Origin: CAWFZT01 sp963820415
GTDB lineage: Bacteria; Chloroflexota; Anaerolineae; Anaerolineales; Anaerolineaceae
DNA: 64,000 nucleotides
Assembly: GCA_963820415.1 (NCBI GenBank)
Contig: CAWFZT010000007.1
Location: forward strand, 62,001-126,000
Reading direction: 5' to 3'
The notes beneath the pieces are model-generated. The model was given only the letters and a program-made list of their open reading frames with translations, was not told the DNA's origin and ran no database searches. Made by a program: the position numbers and the translations under genes. This document shows positions 1 to 8,797 of the stretch, one piece after another; the stretch's first letter is position 1, and each line of letters begins with the position of its first letter.

Positions 1-385
1 AGCTGCTAGCGGTAGTGGTAGTACTTGCTGCGTCATTGGATGCCACGGTGGCTGCCTGCTGCGCTTGCTGCTGTCCCGGCTGTTGTTGTTGCTCAACCTG
101 TTTTAATTGGCTCTGCATAGCCAGGAGGTCATTGTTGGCCTTCTCAAGCTTCTGGTTAGCTTCCTGGATTAGCTCTTGATATTGGGCTTCGCGTTGATTG
201 GCCTGTTGGACGAGCTGATCGTAATCTGATTGGGTTTGGCTGGCCTGTTGTAAAAGTTGTTCGTACTTTATTTGTGTTTCACTGACCTTATCGTTCACCA
301 GTAATGTCGTGGTTACTACCCCGACGATGACCAGGATTGCAGCTGTAATAAACACAGATACCAATAGTACCCTGGAAGGATTCAT
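1..385 (-). CDS. Membrane-anchored coiled-coil protein, 3' part cut off by window edge
   Basis: The frame opens at an ATG (complement of 383-385) behind a weak AAGAGACG ribosome-binding site and runs off the window start after 128 codons. Residues 5-31 form one hydrophobic segment, so the protein is either anchored by its N terminus or secreted. Residues 32-100 are rich in Q, E, A and N with heptad-like spacing, as in a coiled coil. A Q-rich then S/T/A-rich linker follows. No enzymatic motif is visible in the part present. It resembles the N-terminal stalk of a cell-envelope protein whose functional domain lies outside the window, but no family can be named. Confidence 0.75.
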   Translation of the reverse strand, partial: MNPSRVLLVSVFITAAILVIVGVVTTTLLVNDKVSETQIKYEQLLQQASQTQSDYDQLVQQANQREAQYQELIQEANQKLEKANNDLLAMQSQLKQVEQQQQPGQQQAQQAATVASNDAASTTTTASS

Positions 386-423
386 ATTCGTCTCTTGTTA
401 AATTGCCTTTCTTTCCAATGGGA

Positions 424-429
424 TATAAT
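424..429 (+). promoter_or_regulatory. Possible -10 box upstream of the MFS gene
   Basis: A perfect TATAAT sits in an AT-rich intergenic stretch (386-538) that holds no gene. The only -35 candidate (TTGCCT at 403-408) has a short 15-nt spacer, so this is a weak call. It would give a leader of about 100 nt. Confidence 0.3.
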
Positions 430-538
430 AACTAAGTCGGTTAAAAAGCCAAAAAGTTACGGTTAGAAAAACAAATACTCCTAAAGTAGGAAATTAAAAT
501 CACTACGTTCAAGCCTTCCCAACCTAAAACTGGTTATT

Positions 539-1762
539 TTGACGTACTGCGAGGATTTTAACCGGGACGTACACCTGTACCTGCTGACCGCGACTATTGT
601 CAGTCTTACTAACCTCGGAGGAATTTTCGCAGTATTGTTTAACCTGTATATTCTGCGAATGGGTTATGGGCCGGGTTTTATCGGCCTGGTCAGTGCAGTT
701 GGTTCAATCGTTGTGGCAATTGTTTGCCTTATGATCAGTACTCTTGAACGACGTTGGGGCACCCGTGACCTGATTATAACAGGTTTAATTTTGAATATTA
801 CCGCCAGCCTTTTGACCCCATTGGCTGATCTTTTACCACTCGCCTGGCAACAAGGATGGATATTGGCCATCAACGGCTTAAATGCTGTCGGGCAGGCACT
901 TTATCTGGTTAATTCTACACCCTTTCTGGCTGCTTTGTCTGGAGATAAGGAGAGAGGGCATGTTTTTTCAGTCCAATCGGCCATCTGGCCTTTGAGCGGC
1001 TTCATCGGCAGCGTGATCGCCGGTTTTTTACCATTAATATTTTCCATTATACTGCACACATCAATTGGCAACCCGGGGCCTTTCCGTTTTGCTCTCCTCG
1101 TATCTGGCGCGGCCAGTCTGCTGGGTTTGTGGACAATGTTGAAGACACAACCTCGTTCCATCAAACCTCATCAATCGACCCGATTTCAGCTGAAGGCTGC
1201 TCCCCTGGGAATTATTACCTTGATTTCCCTGCTGGTAGCATTCCAGGTAGCCGGTGAATGGACGGCGCGCCTTTTTACGAATGTCTACTTTGACGCCGGA
1301 TTGAAGTTGCCAACTTCCCAGATTGGGGTGCTGATGGGGATTGGGCAGCTCGTGGCAGTCCCGGCAGCCTTAATCACTCCTTTATTGGCTGGACGGGCAG
1401 GAAATAAACTGACTTTCATCGGCGCATCCATCGGAATGGCGCTATGTCTCCTTCCTCTTGGGTTGATGCCGGTCTGGACAGCCGCCGGCCTGGGATACAT
1501 GGGCGTGATCATGATGGCATCGATTGCCAGGCCAGCGATCCAGACCATCCAGATGGAAGTGGTTTCACCTTCCTGGCGCGCCGCAATGGCCAGCGCGACG
1601 ACCTTAACTGCCTCTTTAAGTATGGGAGTGGTCAGCTACCTGGGCGGCCTGATCATCCCTTCACTGGGATACCCGTTTTTCTTTTCTGGGGGAGCGATAT
1701 TAACGACTTTTGCCGCTGTTTTCTACTTGGTTTACTCTCGCCTGTCTCGATCATTGAGGTGA
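539..1762 (+). CDS. Major facilitator superfamily permease
   Basis: A 407-residue protein with about twelve hydrophobic segments. Its N-terminal half has the pattern NLYILRMGYGPGFIGLV, typical of bacterial MFS drug/sugar-type permeases. The GxxxDRxGRR-like loop after helix 2 is degenerate (ERRWGTRDL). The substrate cannot be deduced. The start is uncertain: the frame is open from 485, and the TTG at 539 and a CTG at 530 are the nearest start-like codons, none with a good ribosome-binding site. The family normally begins just before the FNRDVHLYLL segment, so little sequence is at stake. It ends 75 nt before mreB but has a separate upstream region, so it is probably not part of the shape operon. 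Confidence 0.8.
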   Translation: MTYCEDFNRDVHLYLLTATIVSLTNLGGIFAVLFNLYILRMGYGPGFIGLVSAVGSIVVAIVCLMISTLERRWGTRDLIITGLILNITASLLTPLADLLPLAWQQGWILAINGLNAVGQALYLVNSTPFLAALSGDKERGHVFSVQSAIWPLSGFIGSVIAGFLPLIFSIILHTSIGNPGPFRFALLVSGAASLLGLWTMLKTQPRSIKPHQSTRFQLKAAPLGIITLISLLVAFQVAGEWTARLFTNVYFDAGLKLPTSQIGVLMGIGQLVAVPAALITPLLAGRAGNKLTFIGASIGMALCLLPLGLMPVWTAAGLGYMGVIMMASIARPAIQTIQMEVVSPSWRAAMASATTLTASLSMGVVSYLGGLIIPSLGYPFFFSGGAILTTFAAVFYLVYSRLSRSLR

Positions 1763-1782
1763 ATATAGGCAAAAAACACCTA

Positions 1783-1791
1783 TGGTATAAT
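1783..1791 (+). promoter_or_regulatory. Extended -10 promoter of the mre operon
   Basis: TGGTATAAT is a perfect extended -10 (TGnTATAAT) about 47 nt before the mreB start. No good -35 lies at 17 nt, as is common for extended -10 promoters. Confidence 0.55.
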
Positions 1792-1837
1792 CGCTTTTAA
1801 GAATACCCGCCTTTACCAGAAAGCTAAGGAGAACATT

Positions 1838-2899
1838 TTGGCGTTCAATCCACTCAGTTGGCTCATGGGATTATTCTCCCTTGACATTGGTATTGACTTG
1901 GGTACAGCCAATACACTGGTCAATGTGCGAGGAAAAGGGATCATAATCAACGAGCCTTCCTGGGTCGCGATTGATAAACGCACAAGGAAACCACTGGCTA
2001 TTGGAGCGCAGGCTAAAGAGATGGTTGGCAGAACACCGGCAAATGTGGTGGCTATCCGCCCTTTACGCGATGGCGTAATTTCTGAGTTTGAGATTACCCA
2101 GGCTATGCTGGAATATTTTATCGATCGGGCGCACCAACAGTCGATCGTGCCAATGCCGCGGCCACGCGTGGTGATCGGAATTCCTTCGGGGGCGACAGAA
2201 GTCGAAAAAAGAGCAGTATATGATGCTTCGATGGCAGCCGGCGCCCGAGAGACCTTCCTGATCGACGAGCCCAAGGCGGCTGCTTTGGGCGCTGGTTTAC
2301 CAGTAGCTGAAATTCGTGGCAGTATGATTGTGGATATTGGCGGAGGAACTACTGAAGTAGCAGTCTTATCCATGGGTGGGGTCGTAGTTTCTCGCTCTCT
2401 TCGTGTAGCCGGCGATGAGCTGGACCAGGATGTGATCACTTATATTCGCAATAAGTACAACCTTTTTATCGGTGAGCGTATGGCAGAGCAGGTAAAAATA
2501 ACCATCGGGTCGGCTTACCCGCTTCCTAATGAAAAAACCATGTCGGTAAGAGGTCGAAACCTGGTTACCGGACTTCCTGAGGCGTTGGAAGTATCCTCAA
2601 TTGAAATTCGAGAAGCTCTGACCGGGTCTGTTCAGGTGATTGTTGACACGATCAAGGACGCCTTAGATGAGGCTCCGCCTGAAATCGTTTCAGATTTGAT
2701 CGAATCCGGGGTATGCCTGGCGGGTGGTGGATCACAGTTACTGGGCCTCCCCGACCGCTTAACTGATGAACTGAACCTGCGTGTTTGGGTCGCGGAAGAT
2801 CCTATGACCTGTGTGGCGCGTGGCGCAGGAATGATTCTGGAAGACCTGGAGAATTATGCTCCGTTCCTGGTAGGTTTGGAGCGCACCAGTGCACATTAA
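1838..2899 (+). CDS. mreB: Rod shape-determining actin homologue MreB
   Basis: MreB forms membrane-bound ATP-dependent filaments that organise the lateral-wall elongasome. The 353-residue length fits the family. The phosphate-1 motif DLGTANT is at residues 20-26 and the phosphate-2 motif DIGGGTTEVA at 166-175. The hydrophobic N terminus (NPLSWLMGLFS) is a likely membrane-binding helix. The start is TTG, 6 nt after AAGGAG, and no ATG alternative fits. It leads the cluster mreB-mreC-mreD-PBP2-minC-minD/E-rodA, which shares one strand and tight spacing, so shape and division-site genes are probably co-expressed. Confidence 0.97.
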   Translation: MAFNPLSWLMGLFSLDIGIDLGTANTLVNVRGKGIIINEPSWVAIDKRTRKPLAIGAQAKEMVGRTPANVVAIRPLRDGVISEFEITQAMLEYFIDRAHQQSIVPMPRPRVVIGIPSGATEVEKRAVYDASMAAGARETFLIDEPKAAALGAGLPVAEIRGSMIVDIGGGTTEVAVLSMGGVVVSRSLRVAGDELDQDVITYIRNKYNLFIGERMAEQVKITIGSAYPLPNEKTMSVRGRNLVTGLPEALEVSSIEIREALTGSVQVIVDTIKDALDEAPPEIVSDLIESGVCLAGGGSQLLGLPDRLTDELNLRVWVAEDPMTCVARGAGMILEDLENYAPFLVGLERTSAH

Positions 2900-2911
2900 A
2901 TAAAGATTCAC

Positions 2912-3757
2912 ATGAAAACTACCTTTCCCCGGTTGTTGCAGACAGTTGTTCTGCTGGTGGTCATTGGTGGGGTGCTCTTGCTGGCTTTGAGCGGATACCT
3001 GGCTCCTGTTTTCAGGGTGGCGCTTCGTCCGTTTATAACCGTTCAGGGCTGGCTTTCTAATCGATATATGGCTCTGCAAGAATTTTTCACCGTGCCGCGC
3101 GATGTTGCTTTATTGCGCCAACGCAATACTGAGCTGGAAAACCAGGTTTCGCAGTTGCAGACTCAAGTGATTCAGCTTCAACAGCAACTGCGCGAGGCGC
3201 AGATCCTTTATGCCTTATTGGATTTTGCCCGCGCTCGTCCTGAAAACGAATATGTAGCTGCGGCTGTGATTGGCCGGGACCCTAACCCATTTATCCAATA
3301 CATTATTATTGACAAAGGATCAGACGATGGTATTCGGCACGGGATGCCGGTGATTACCGAGCAAGGATTGGTGGGTAGAGTTGATGCAGTCACCGCCGGG
3401 GCATCGCGTATCCAATTGATCGTGGATGCCAATTCCGCGGTCAATGTGCGCATCCAATCCACGCAGACCAACGCACTGTTGTCCGGTTCACTGACCGGCG
3501 ATATCAATTTACAAGAGGTTCCACAGGATGTGGTTATCCAGTCCGGTGAGTTGGTTCTGACATCTGGCCTGGGCGGGGATTATCCCGCAGATGTTTTAAT
3601 CGGCCAGGTGGTTACGGTACGCAAGAGCGATACAGACCTGTTTCAGACCGCTTCCGTGCAACCAGCGGTTGATTTTACTGCTTTGCGGGCTGTGCTGGTG
3701 GTAATGAATTTTAAACCTGTGGATATTGTGCCTTTAATTCCTACTCCGTCACATTAG
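2912..3757 (+). CDS. mreC: Rod shape-determining protein MreC
   Basis: MreC is the bitopic elongasome protein that links MreB filaments to PBP2 outside the membrane. Visible here: a single N-terminal membrane segment (about residues 9-28), a Q/L-rich coiled coil (about 65-100) used for dimerisation, then the beta-barrel MreC domain with VIGRDPNPF and the glycine-rich loop TSGLGGDYP. Its 281 residues are normal for the family. It starts 12 nt after mreB, and mreD follows 2 nt after its stop. Confidence 0.95.
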   Translation: MKTTFPRLLQTVVLLVVIGGVLLLALSGYLAPVFRVALRPFITVQGWLSNRYMALQEFFTVPRDVALLRQRNTELENQVSQLQTQVIQLQQQLREAQILYALLDFARARPENEYVAAAVIGRDPNPFIQYIIIDKGSDDGIRHGMPVITEQGLVGRVDAVTAGASRIQLIVDANSAVNVRIQSTQTNALLSGSLTGDINLQEVPQDVVIQSGELVLTSGLGGDYPADVLIGQVVTVRKSDTDLFQTASVQPAVDFTALRAVLVVMNFKPVDIVPLIPTPSH

Positions 3758-3759
3758 GT

Positions 3760-4260
3760 ATGGCTTACCTTTTGGCTTTTCCAGTTTTTATTATCCTGAC
3801 TATGGCTCAAATTGGGATCATGAGCCAGCTTCATTTGCTGCACGGCACGGGCGATTTGGTTATGATTGCCCTGGTCGCATGGACATTGCACGAACGGGGT
3901 AACTCTGCCTGGGCCTGGGCGATGGTTGCTGGGCTGCTGATCAGTTTCGTGTCTGCCACGCCCATGTTTGCACCTCTGGCAGGCTATTTAATCCTGACCG
4001 CTATCGTACGCCTCCTGCGCAGGCAGGTCTGGCAGGCGCCCTTACTGGCGATGTTCCTGGCGACTATGTTGGGCACCATTATTATTCAGTTCATTTATCT
4101 TATCGTTCTCAAGGGAACTGGGACACCTTTACCCTGGCAAGAAAGCCTCAGCCTGGTAATGCTTCCAAGTTTCCTGATTAATATAATCCTGGTTTTACCG
4201 GTATATGTGGTCATAACTGACCTGGCTCACCTGGTTTACCCATTAGAGGAAGAAGAATGA
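3760..4260 (+). CDS. mreD: Rod shape-determining protein MreD
   Basis: A 166-residue, almost wholly hydrophobic protein with five or six membrane segments, as in MreD, the integral-membrane elongasome subunit. Sequence conservation in this family is low, so the call rests on topology, length and position between mreC and PBP2. It ends in EEEE and its TGA overlaps the ATG of the PBP2 gene (ATGA), implying translational coupling. Confidence 0.9.
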   Translation: MAYLLAFPVFIILTMAQIGIMSQLHLLHGTGDLVMIALVAWTLHERGNSAWAWAMVAGLLISFVSATPMFAPLAGYLILTAIVRLLRRQVWQAPLLAMFLATMLGTIIIQFIYLIVLKGTGTPLPWQESLSLVMLPSFLINIILVLPVYVVITDLAHLVYPLEEEE

Positions 4261-6344
4261 CAAAAACAGCGACCTCTGTTTCAAGGTTCCAATCCTGGCG
4301 CTTTTTGGTTTTCTACGCCGTGATAGCAGGCATCTTCGGTTTTTACCTGTTCCGTTTATTTAACTTGCAGATCATTCGCGGAGCCGAATTCCTCGCCCGA
4401 GCGGAAGATAACCGCACCGCCACGATCAGTTCGCAGGCAAATCGTGGCATTATTTACGACCGTAACGGTTATGTACTGGCGCGCAATGTGGCTTCTTACA
4501 ATATCGTTATCACTCCAGCTTATCTTCCTTCGGATGACGGCGCAGTGCAAGAAATTTACCGGCAGTTATCGGGGCTGGTTGATGTACCGGTTAACAACGG
4601 TGTTGTCGACAGCGACACGGCCAAGACTTTTATACCCTGTGAGAGCACACTTGGCCTGACTCAGATCGTTTATATATGGGATAACTTCAAACCTTACGAT
4701 CCGGTGGCGGTCAAATGTAACGTCGATCAAACGGTGGCCATGGTCGTTCAGGAAAAAAGCAGCGATTGGCCAGGAGTGACTGTCCAGATCGAGCCTGTGC
4801 GCGATTACCCGACCGGCTGGTTGACCTCTGAAATTATCGGATTTTTAGGACCAATCCCGGCCAGTGAAGAACAACACTTCCGCGATTTAGGTTTTGTGCC
4901 CGGGAGAGATAAAGTCGGTTATGCCGGGGTCGAAAATACTTTGCAAGACATCCTGAGTGGAAAAAACGGGCAGCGCACAGTCGAGGTTGATGTAGCCGGA
5001 CAGGTGATCCAGGATATCCAAAAACCGGTCGATCCAGTTCCAGGTGAAAATATACGCTTGACCATTGATACCCGCTTACAGACTGCTGCTAAGGCCGCCT
5101 TGATCGACGATATCAATGCATGGAATACCAAATTTAACTATCAAAAATATACGGGTGGGGTGGTGATCGCCATGAATCCTAAGACTGGCGAAATCCTGGC
5201 CCTGGTATCTTACCCGACTTATGAAAATAACCGCATGGCGAGGGTCATTCCTTCCTATTACTACGAACAGCTCATGGCTGATCCCCAACGGCCGCTTTTC
5301 AATCAGGCTATTTCGTCAGAAGTTCCGCCGGGGTCAGTTTTTAAAATGGGCACGGCTTTGGGAATTCTGAATGAAGGGGTGGTCACACCCACCCAATTGA
5401 TCAATGACCCTGGGAAGATCACCATTTTGGAAAAGTTTTCTCCTAATGATCCTGGCCGCACCAGGGATTACGTCAACTGGTCTTATAAGAGCACTGGCAC
5501 CGGGCTTGGCCTGATGGATTATTTACACGGCATCGCCCAATCTGACGATGTATATTTTTACAAGGTCGGTGGGGGATTCCCGCCAGAGGTCCCCGAGGGC
5601 CTGGGAATCTGGCGGATTGGCGAGTATGCCAAGGCTTTAGGTTATGGTCAGATCAGTGGGATTGAGCTGCCGGGTGAGGTGGCCGGGTTGATTCCGGACC
5701 CTAACTGGAAACGGATCAATGTCGGAGAAAATTGGTCAACCGGGGATACCTACATCGCCACCATCGGGCAGGGGTATGTATTGGCGACCCCTCTGCAAGT
5801 GTTGGAATTGATCGCTACCATCGCTGACGACGGCAAACATATGAAACCGACCCTGGTGAAGGAAATCCTTGACTCAGAAGGGAATGTCATCCAGCCTTTT
5901 AAACCGACTCAGTTGTGGGATATCACCGTCGATCCCAAGATTGCCATCTTCGACGCCAATAATTTTGACACCGGCCAGAAAAAGACCGTGGCGCCGTGGA
6001 TTGTTCAACTGGCAAAACAGGGCTTGCGCATGGTGGTTACCGAAGGTACGGCCAAAGATGTGTTCAATAGCGATTCCGTCCAGTCTGCCGGAAAAACGGG
6101 TACTGCTGAATACTGTGACAACATAGCCCAATCAAAAAATCTGTGCCAACCGGGCGCCTGGCCAGCCCACGCCTGGTATGTTGGGTATGCCCCTTACGAT
6201 AATCCCGAAATTGCCGTAGTGGCTTTCGTGTATAATGGAGATGAGGGGGCAATAGTTTCTGCTCCTATCGTGAAGAAAGTCTTGGATGCATATTTTGAAT
6301 TAAAGGCTATCGACCAATCTTCCGGTGGAGGGTCGGCTCCATAA
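4257..6344 (+). CDS. mrdA: Penicillin-binding protein 2, elongasome transpeptidase
   Basis: A class B PBP that cross-links peptidoglycan during side-wall growth, partnered with RodA. It has an N-terminal membrane anchor (about residues 15-35) and a dimerisation/pedestal region. The transpeptidase domain has the catalytic SVFK at residues 360-363, SDD at 429-431 (S-x-D, as in PBP2 rather than S-x-N) and KTG at 613-615. The 695 residues are slightly long because of an insert around the 'FIPCESTLG' part of the pedestal and a Gly/Ser tail. Its start overlaps the mreD stop. All three active-site motifs are intact. Confidence 0.95.
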   Translation: MTKTATSVSRFQSWRFLVFYAVIAGIFGFYLFRLFNLQIIRGAEFLARAEDNRTATISSQANRGIIYDRNGYVLARNVASYNIVITPAYLPSDDGAVQEIYRQLSGLVDVPVNNGVVDSDTAKTFIPCESTLGLTQIVYIWDNFKPYDPVAVKCNVDQTVAMVVQEKSSDWPGVTVQIEPVRDYPTGWLTSEIIGFLGPIPASEEQHFRDLGFVPGRDKVGYAGVENTLQDILSGKNGQRTVEVDVAGQVIQDIQKPVDPVPGENIRLTIDTRLQTAAKAALIDDINAWNTKFNYQKYTGGVVIAMNPKTGEILALVSYPTYENNRMARVIPSYYYEQLMADPQRPLFNQAISSEVPPGSVFKMGTALGILNEGVVTPTQLINDPGKITILEKFSPNDPGRTRDYVNWSYKSTGTGLGLMDYLHGIAQSDDVYFYKVGGGFPPEVPEGLGIWRIGEYAKALGYGQISGIELPGEVAGLIPDPNWKRINVGENWSTGDTYIATIGQGYVLATPLQVLELIATIADDGKHMKPTLVKEILDSEGNVIQPFKPTQLWDITVDPKIAIFDANNFDTGQKKTVAPWIVQLAKQGLRMVVTEGTAKDVFNSDSVQSAGKTGTAEYCDNIAQSKNLCQPGAWPAHAWYVGYAPYDNPEIAVVAFVYNGDEGAIVSAPIVKKVLDAYFELKAIDQSSGGGSAP

Positions 6345-6396
6345 AAGCTTGTTGATTAAGACTTTGCGAAATCCGTGCCGGTTTACGGAAGAGACT

Positions 6397-6405
6397 TGCT
6401 ATAAT
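6397..6405 (+). promoter_or_regulatory. Extended -10 promoter before minC
   Basis: TGCTATAAT, a perfect extended -10, lies in the 86-nt gap between the PBP2 gene and minC, about 26 nt before the start. It suggests that minC-minD/E-rodA can be transcribed apart from the mre genes. Confidence 0.55.
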
Positions 6406-6430
6406 AACTGGCAATAATAAGAGTGGATAA

Positions 6431-7126
6431 ATGCTAGGTGAAAAACATTTTAATGTGCAAATAAAAGGCGTCCGTGAAGGGCTTTTGATTACACTGGGTG
6501 AAGGCGAATGGCCGGTTCTTCATCAAGAACTTATGCAACATATCACCGACCAATCCAGTTTTTTTCAGGGCGCCAGGGTAGCCCTGGATGTGGGCGATCA
6601 TATCCTCCACGCAGCAGAGATGGGCTCTTTACGTGACAAGCTGGCAGATAAAGGGGTCTCTTTGTGGGCCATTTTGAGCAATTCACCTACGACTGAACAA
6701 ACCGCCCAGATGTTGGGCCTGGCTACCCGTTTATCTGCGCCAAGGCCTGAGCGCGTCATCAGGAAATTGGACACGAATTACGCCGGCGATAATACGGTAT
6801 TCGTACAGAAGACCCTTCGTTCAGGCTTCAAGATTTCCGCTGCCGGGCATGTAATTGTGGTTGGAGATGTCAATCCAGGCGCTGTGATCGTTGCTGAAGG
6901 CAGTGTGGTGATTTGGGGCCGGCTGCGAGGGAGTGTACATGCCGGATCTGAAGGGAACGGGCAGGCAGTGGTGTGCGCCCTTGAAATGACACCCATGCAA
7001 CTGCGCATAGCTAATGTTGTTGCTTCTTTTACACAAAGGCAGGGTAAACTTCAGCCAGAGATCGCCCATATTCGCCAGGGTCAAGTGATCTCGGACATTT
7101 GGACTACTAGGGATGGAGGAAAATGA
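6431..7126 (+). CDS. minC: Septum site-determining protein MinC
   Basis: MinC inhibits FtsZ polymerisation away from midcell when recruited by MinD. The N-terminal half (1-110) fits the FtsZ-inhibitory domain. The C-terminal half (about 120-215) is the right-handed beta-helix with regular glycines (SGFKISAAGHVIVVGDVNPG, then GRLRGSVHAG). The length, 231 residues, is typical. The TGA overlaps the ATG of the next gene (AAAATGA). Its partner downstream is abnormal, so whether this MinC can still be recruited to the membrane is open. Confidence 0.93.
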   Translation: MLGEKHFNVQIKGVREGLLITLGEGEWPVLHQELMQHITDQSSFFQGARVALDVGDHILHAAEMGSLRDKLADKGVSLWAILSNSPTTEQTAQMLGLATRLSAPRPERVIRKLDTNYAGDNTVFVQKTLRSGFKISAAGHVIVVGDVNPGAVIVAEGSVVIWGRLRGSVHAGSEGNGQAVVCALEMTPMQLRIANVVASFTQRQGKLQPEIAHIRQGQVISDIWTTRDGGK

Positions 7127-7653
7127 CCGCAACCGTCGTGACTGTGACATCCGGAAAGGGCGGTGTAGGGAAGACAACCACAACTGCAAACCTGGCTGTT
7201 GCATTGGCTCTAGGCGGCCAAAAGGTGGTGTGCATTGATGGGGACATCGGATTACGTAACCTGGATGTGGTGCTGGGCCTGGAGAACCGCATAGTCTACG
7301 ACTTGGTCGATGTGGTCGAAGGCCGCTGCCGGTTGCGCCAGGCTATGATCCGAGACAAGCGCTTGCCGGAATTATATTTGATCCCAGCCGCTCAAACCCT
7401 CGACAAATCTGCTGTATCTCCCAGCGACATGGTACGTCTATGTGACAACCTACGCCAGGAGGTCGATTGGATCCTGGTCGATTGCCCGGCAGGTATTGAG
7501 CGCGATTTCAGGAACGCCATCGCTCAGGTTATTTCGCGATACGTAGAGATTGATCCCCCAGCGGTGAGAATCACCATGACACAGGAAGGTCGCGAACAGC
7601 GTCTGGTCGCAGATATTCCCTTAAAGGTAGCGCGACGAAGGAGATCTGGATAA
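7123..7653 (+). CDS. MinD-MinE chimera: MinD N-terminal half fused in frame to MinE C-terminal domain
   Basis: Residues 1-134 are clear MinD: deviant Walker A KGGVGKTT (residues 12-19), switch I DGDIGLRNLD, and DCPAGIERDFRNAIA. MinD should continue for another 130 or so residues to a membrane-targeting amphipathic helix, but at residue 135 the sequence becomes QVISRYVEIDPP followed by IPLK. This matches the MinE topological-specificity domain (Escherichia coli has EVICKYVQIDPE). The frame is kept, so a deletion of roughly 0.5 kb seems to have removed the minD 3' half and the minE 5' part, including the anti-MinCD helix. The ribosome-binding site (GGAGG) and start are normal. It is either a real deletion or an assembly join; as it stands it should not act as normal MinD. 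Confidence 0.85.
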   Translation: MTATVVTVTSGKGGVGKTTTTANLAVALALGGQKVVCIDGDIGLRNLDVVLGLENRIVYDLVDVVEGRCRLRQAMIRDKRLPELYLIPAAQTLDKSAVSPSDMVRLCDNLRQEVDWILVDCPAGIERDFRNAIAQVISRYVEIDPPAVRITMTQEGREQRLVADIPLKVARRRRSG

Positions 7654-7669
7654 CCCTAATCCGGGCAGC

Positions 7670-8767
7670 ATGAAACGCGAATTTTGGCGGCATTTTGATT
7701 ACTGGCTCTTCGGGAGCGTAATTCTATTATGTATTTTCGGCATAGCGATGATCCGCTCAGCGATTGCTGGTAATGATACATTGGCCAGTTTAGTCGAACG
7801 CCAGGCGATTTATGTCAGCTTTGGACTGCTGGTCATTTTTGGCGCCTCACTGGTTGACTACCATTATTGGGAATCTTTAACTCGCACCATGTACATCGCT
7901 GCAATGTTTTTTTTGGTGGTCATTTTTGTCTATGGTAAGGCGCGTTATGGGTCGGCGCGCTGGTTGGATACTGGACTGGTCTTGATTCAGCCTTCCGAGC
8001 TGGCTAAAATTGTCATGATCCTAGTTCTGGCCAGTTATTTTGCCAAACACCAGGACCAGCCACACAACCTGCGCTGGATCGGGGAAAGTTTTGGGCTTAC
8101 TTTGGGGGTGGTGGTGTGGATCCTGTTACAACCCAATCTGAGTACCTCAATCGTAATTTTCGTCATGTGGTTTGCTATGCTATGGGTAAGCGGGCTGCCG
8201 TTGAAATACCTGCTTATATTTGGCGGTGGGGTCATCGTTGTCAGTGCCGTCTTATTCCCCTTCCTGGCCGGTTATCAACAGAAGCGGATTATGGATTTTA
8301 TTTTTCCGAATCCGAATGCTCAAGCTGGTAATACGTATAATGTCGATCAGGCGCTGGTTACCATTGGCTCCGGAGGATTGTTTGGTGAAGGGTACGGGCA
8401 CAGCACACAGGTCCAACTACGCTTTTTAAAGGTCCGCCATACTGATTTTATCTTTTCGGCAATGGCGGCTGAATTTGGCTTTGTCGGGACGATAATCGTC
8501 ACCGGCGTGCTGATTTTCGTCGTGCTGCGCTGTTTACGCGCCGCCCGCCTGGCAGCCGACACGTTCGGCTCGTTAATCGCCTATGGCTTTGCCACGTTGA
8601 TTTTCTTCCAGATGGCAGTCAATATCGGGGTGAACCTGAATGTAATCCCGGTCACGGGACTTACCTTGCCTTTCATTAGCTACGGGGGTAGTTCTTTGCT
8701 TTCTTTGGTGCTGGGGATCGGGTTGGTTGAGAGCGTCATTTCTCGCCATAAATCGCTGGAATTTTAA
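7670..8767 (+). CDS. rodA: RodA, SEDS-family peptidoglycan glycosyltransferase
   Basis: A polytopic SEDS protein that polymerises lipid II during elongation, paired with PBP2. The 365 residues form about ten membrane helices. SEDS signatures are present: QPSELAKI around residue 107, GGLFGEGYGHS near 240, the HTDFIFSAMAAEFGFVG block, and TGLTLPFISYGGSS near the C terminus. RodA is preferred over FtsW from its length and its place with mre genes and PBP2, with no murG or ftsZ nearby. It starts 16 nt after the minD/E chimera, without a strong ribosome-binding site. Confidence 0.92.
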   Translation: MKREFWRHFDYWLFGSVILLCIFGIAMIRSAIAGNDTLASLVERQAIYVSFGLLVIFGASLVDYHYWESLTRTMYIAAMFFLVVIFVYGKARYGSARWLDTGLVLIQPSELAKIVMILVLASYFAKHQDQPHNLRWIGESFGLTLGVVVWILLQPNLSTSIVIFVMWFAMLWVSGLPLKYLLIFGGGVIVVSAVLFPFLAGYQQKRIMDFIFPNPNAQAGNTYNVDQALVTIGSGGLFGEGYGHSTQVQLRFLKVRHTDFIFSAMAAEFGFVGTIIVTGVLIFVVLRCLRAARLAADTFGSLIAYGFATLIFFQMAVNIGVNLNVIPVTGLTLPFISYGGSSLLSLVLGIGLVESVISRHKSLEF

Positions 8768-8797
8768 GAGCCTTTCTGCGTCGATCGACAGACAAGG

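Noticed and set aside
1813..2439. Minus-strand open frame of 208 codons opposite mreB
   Set aside because: Shadow frame; low-complexity S/T/P-rich product, typical of antisense reading.
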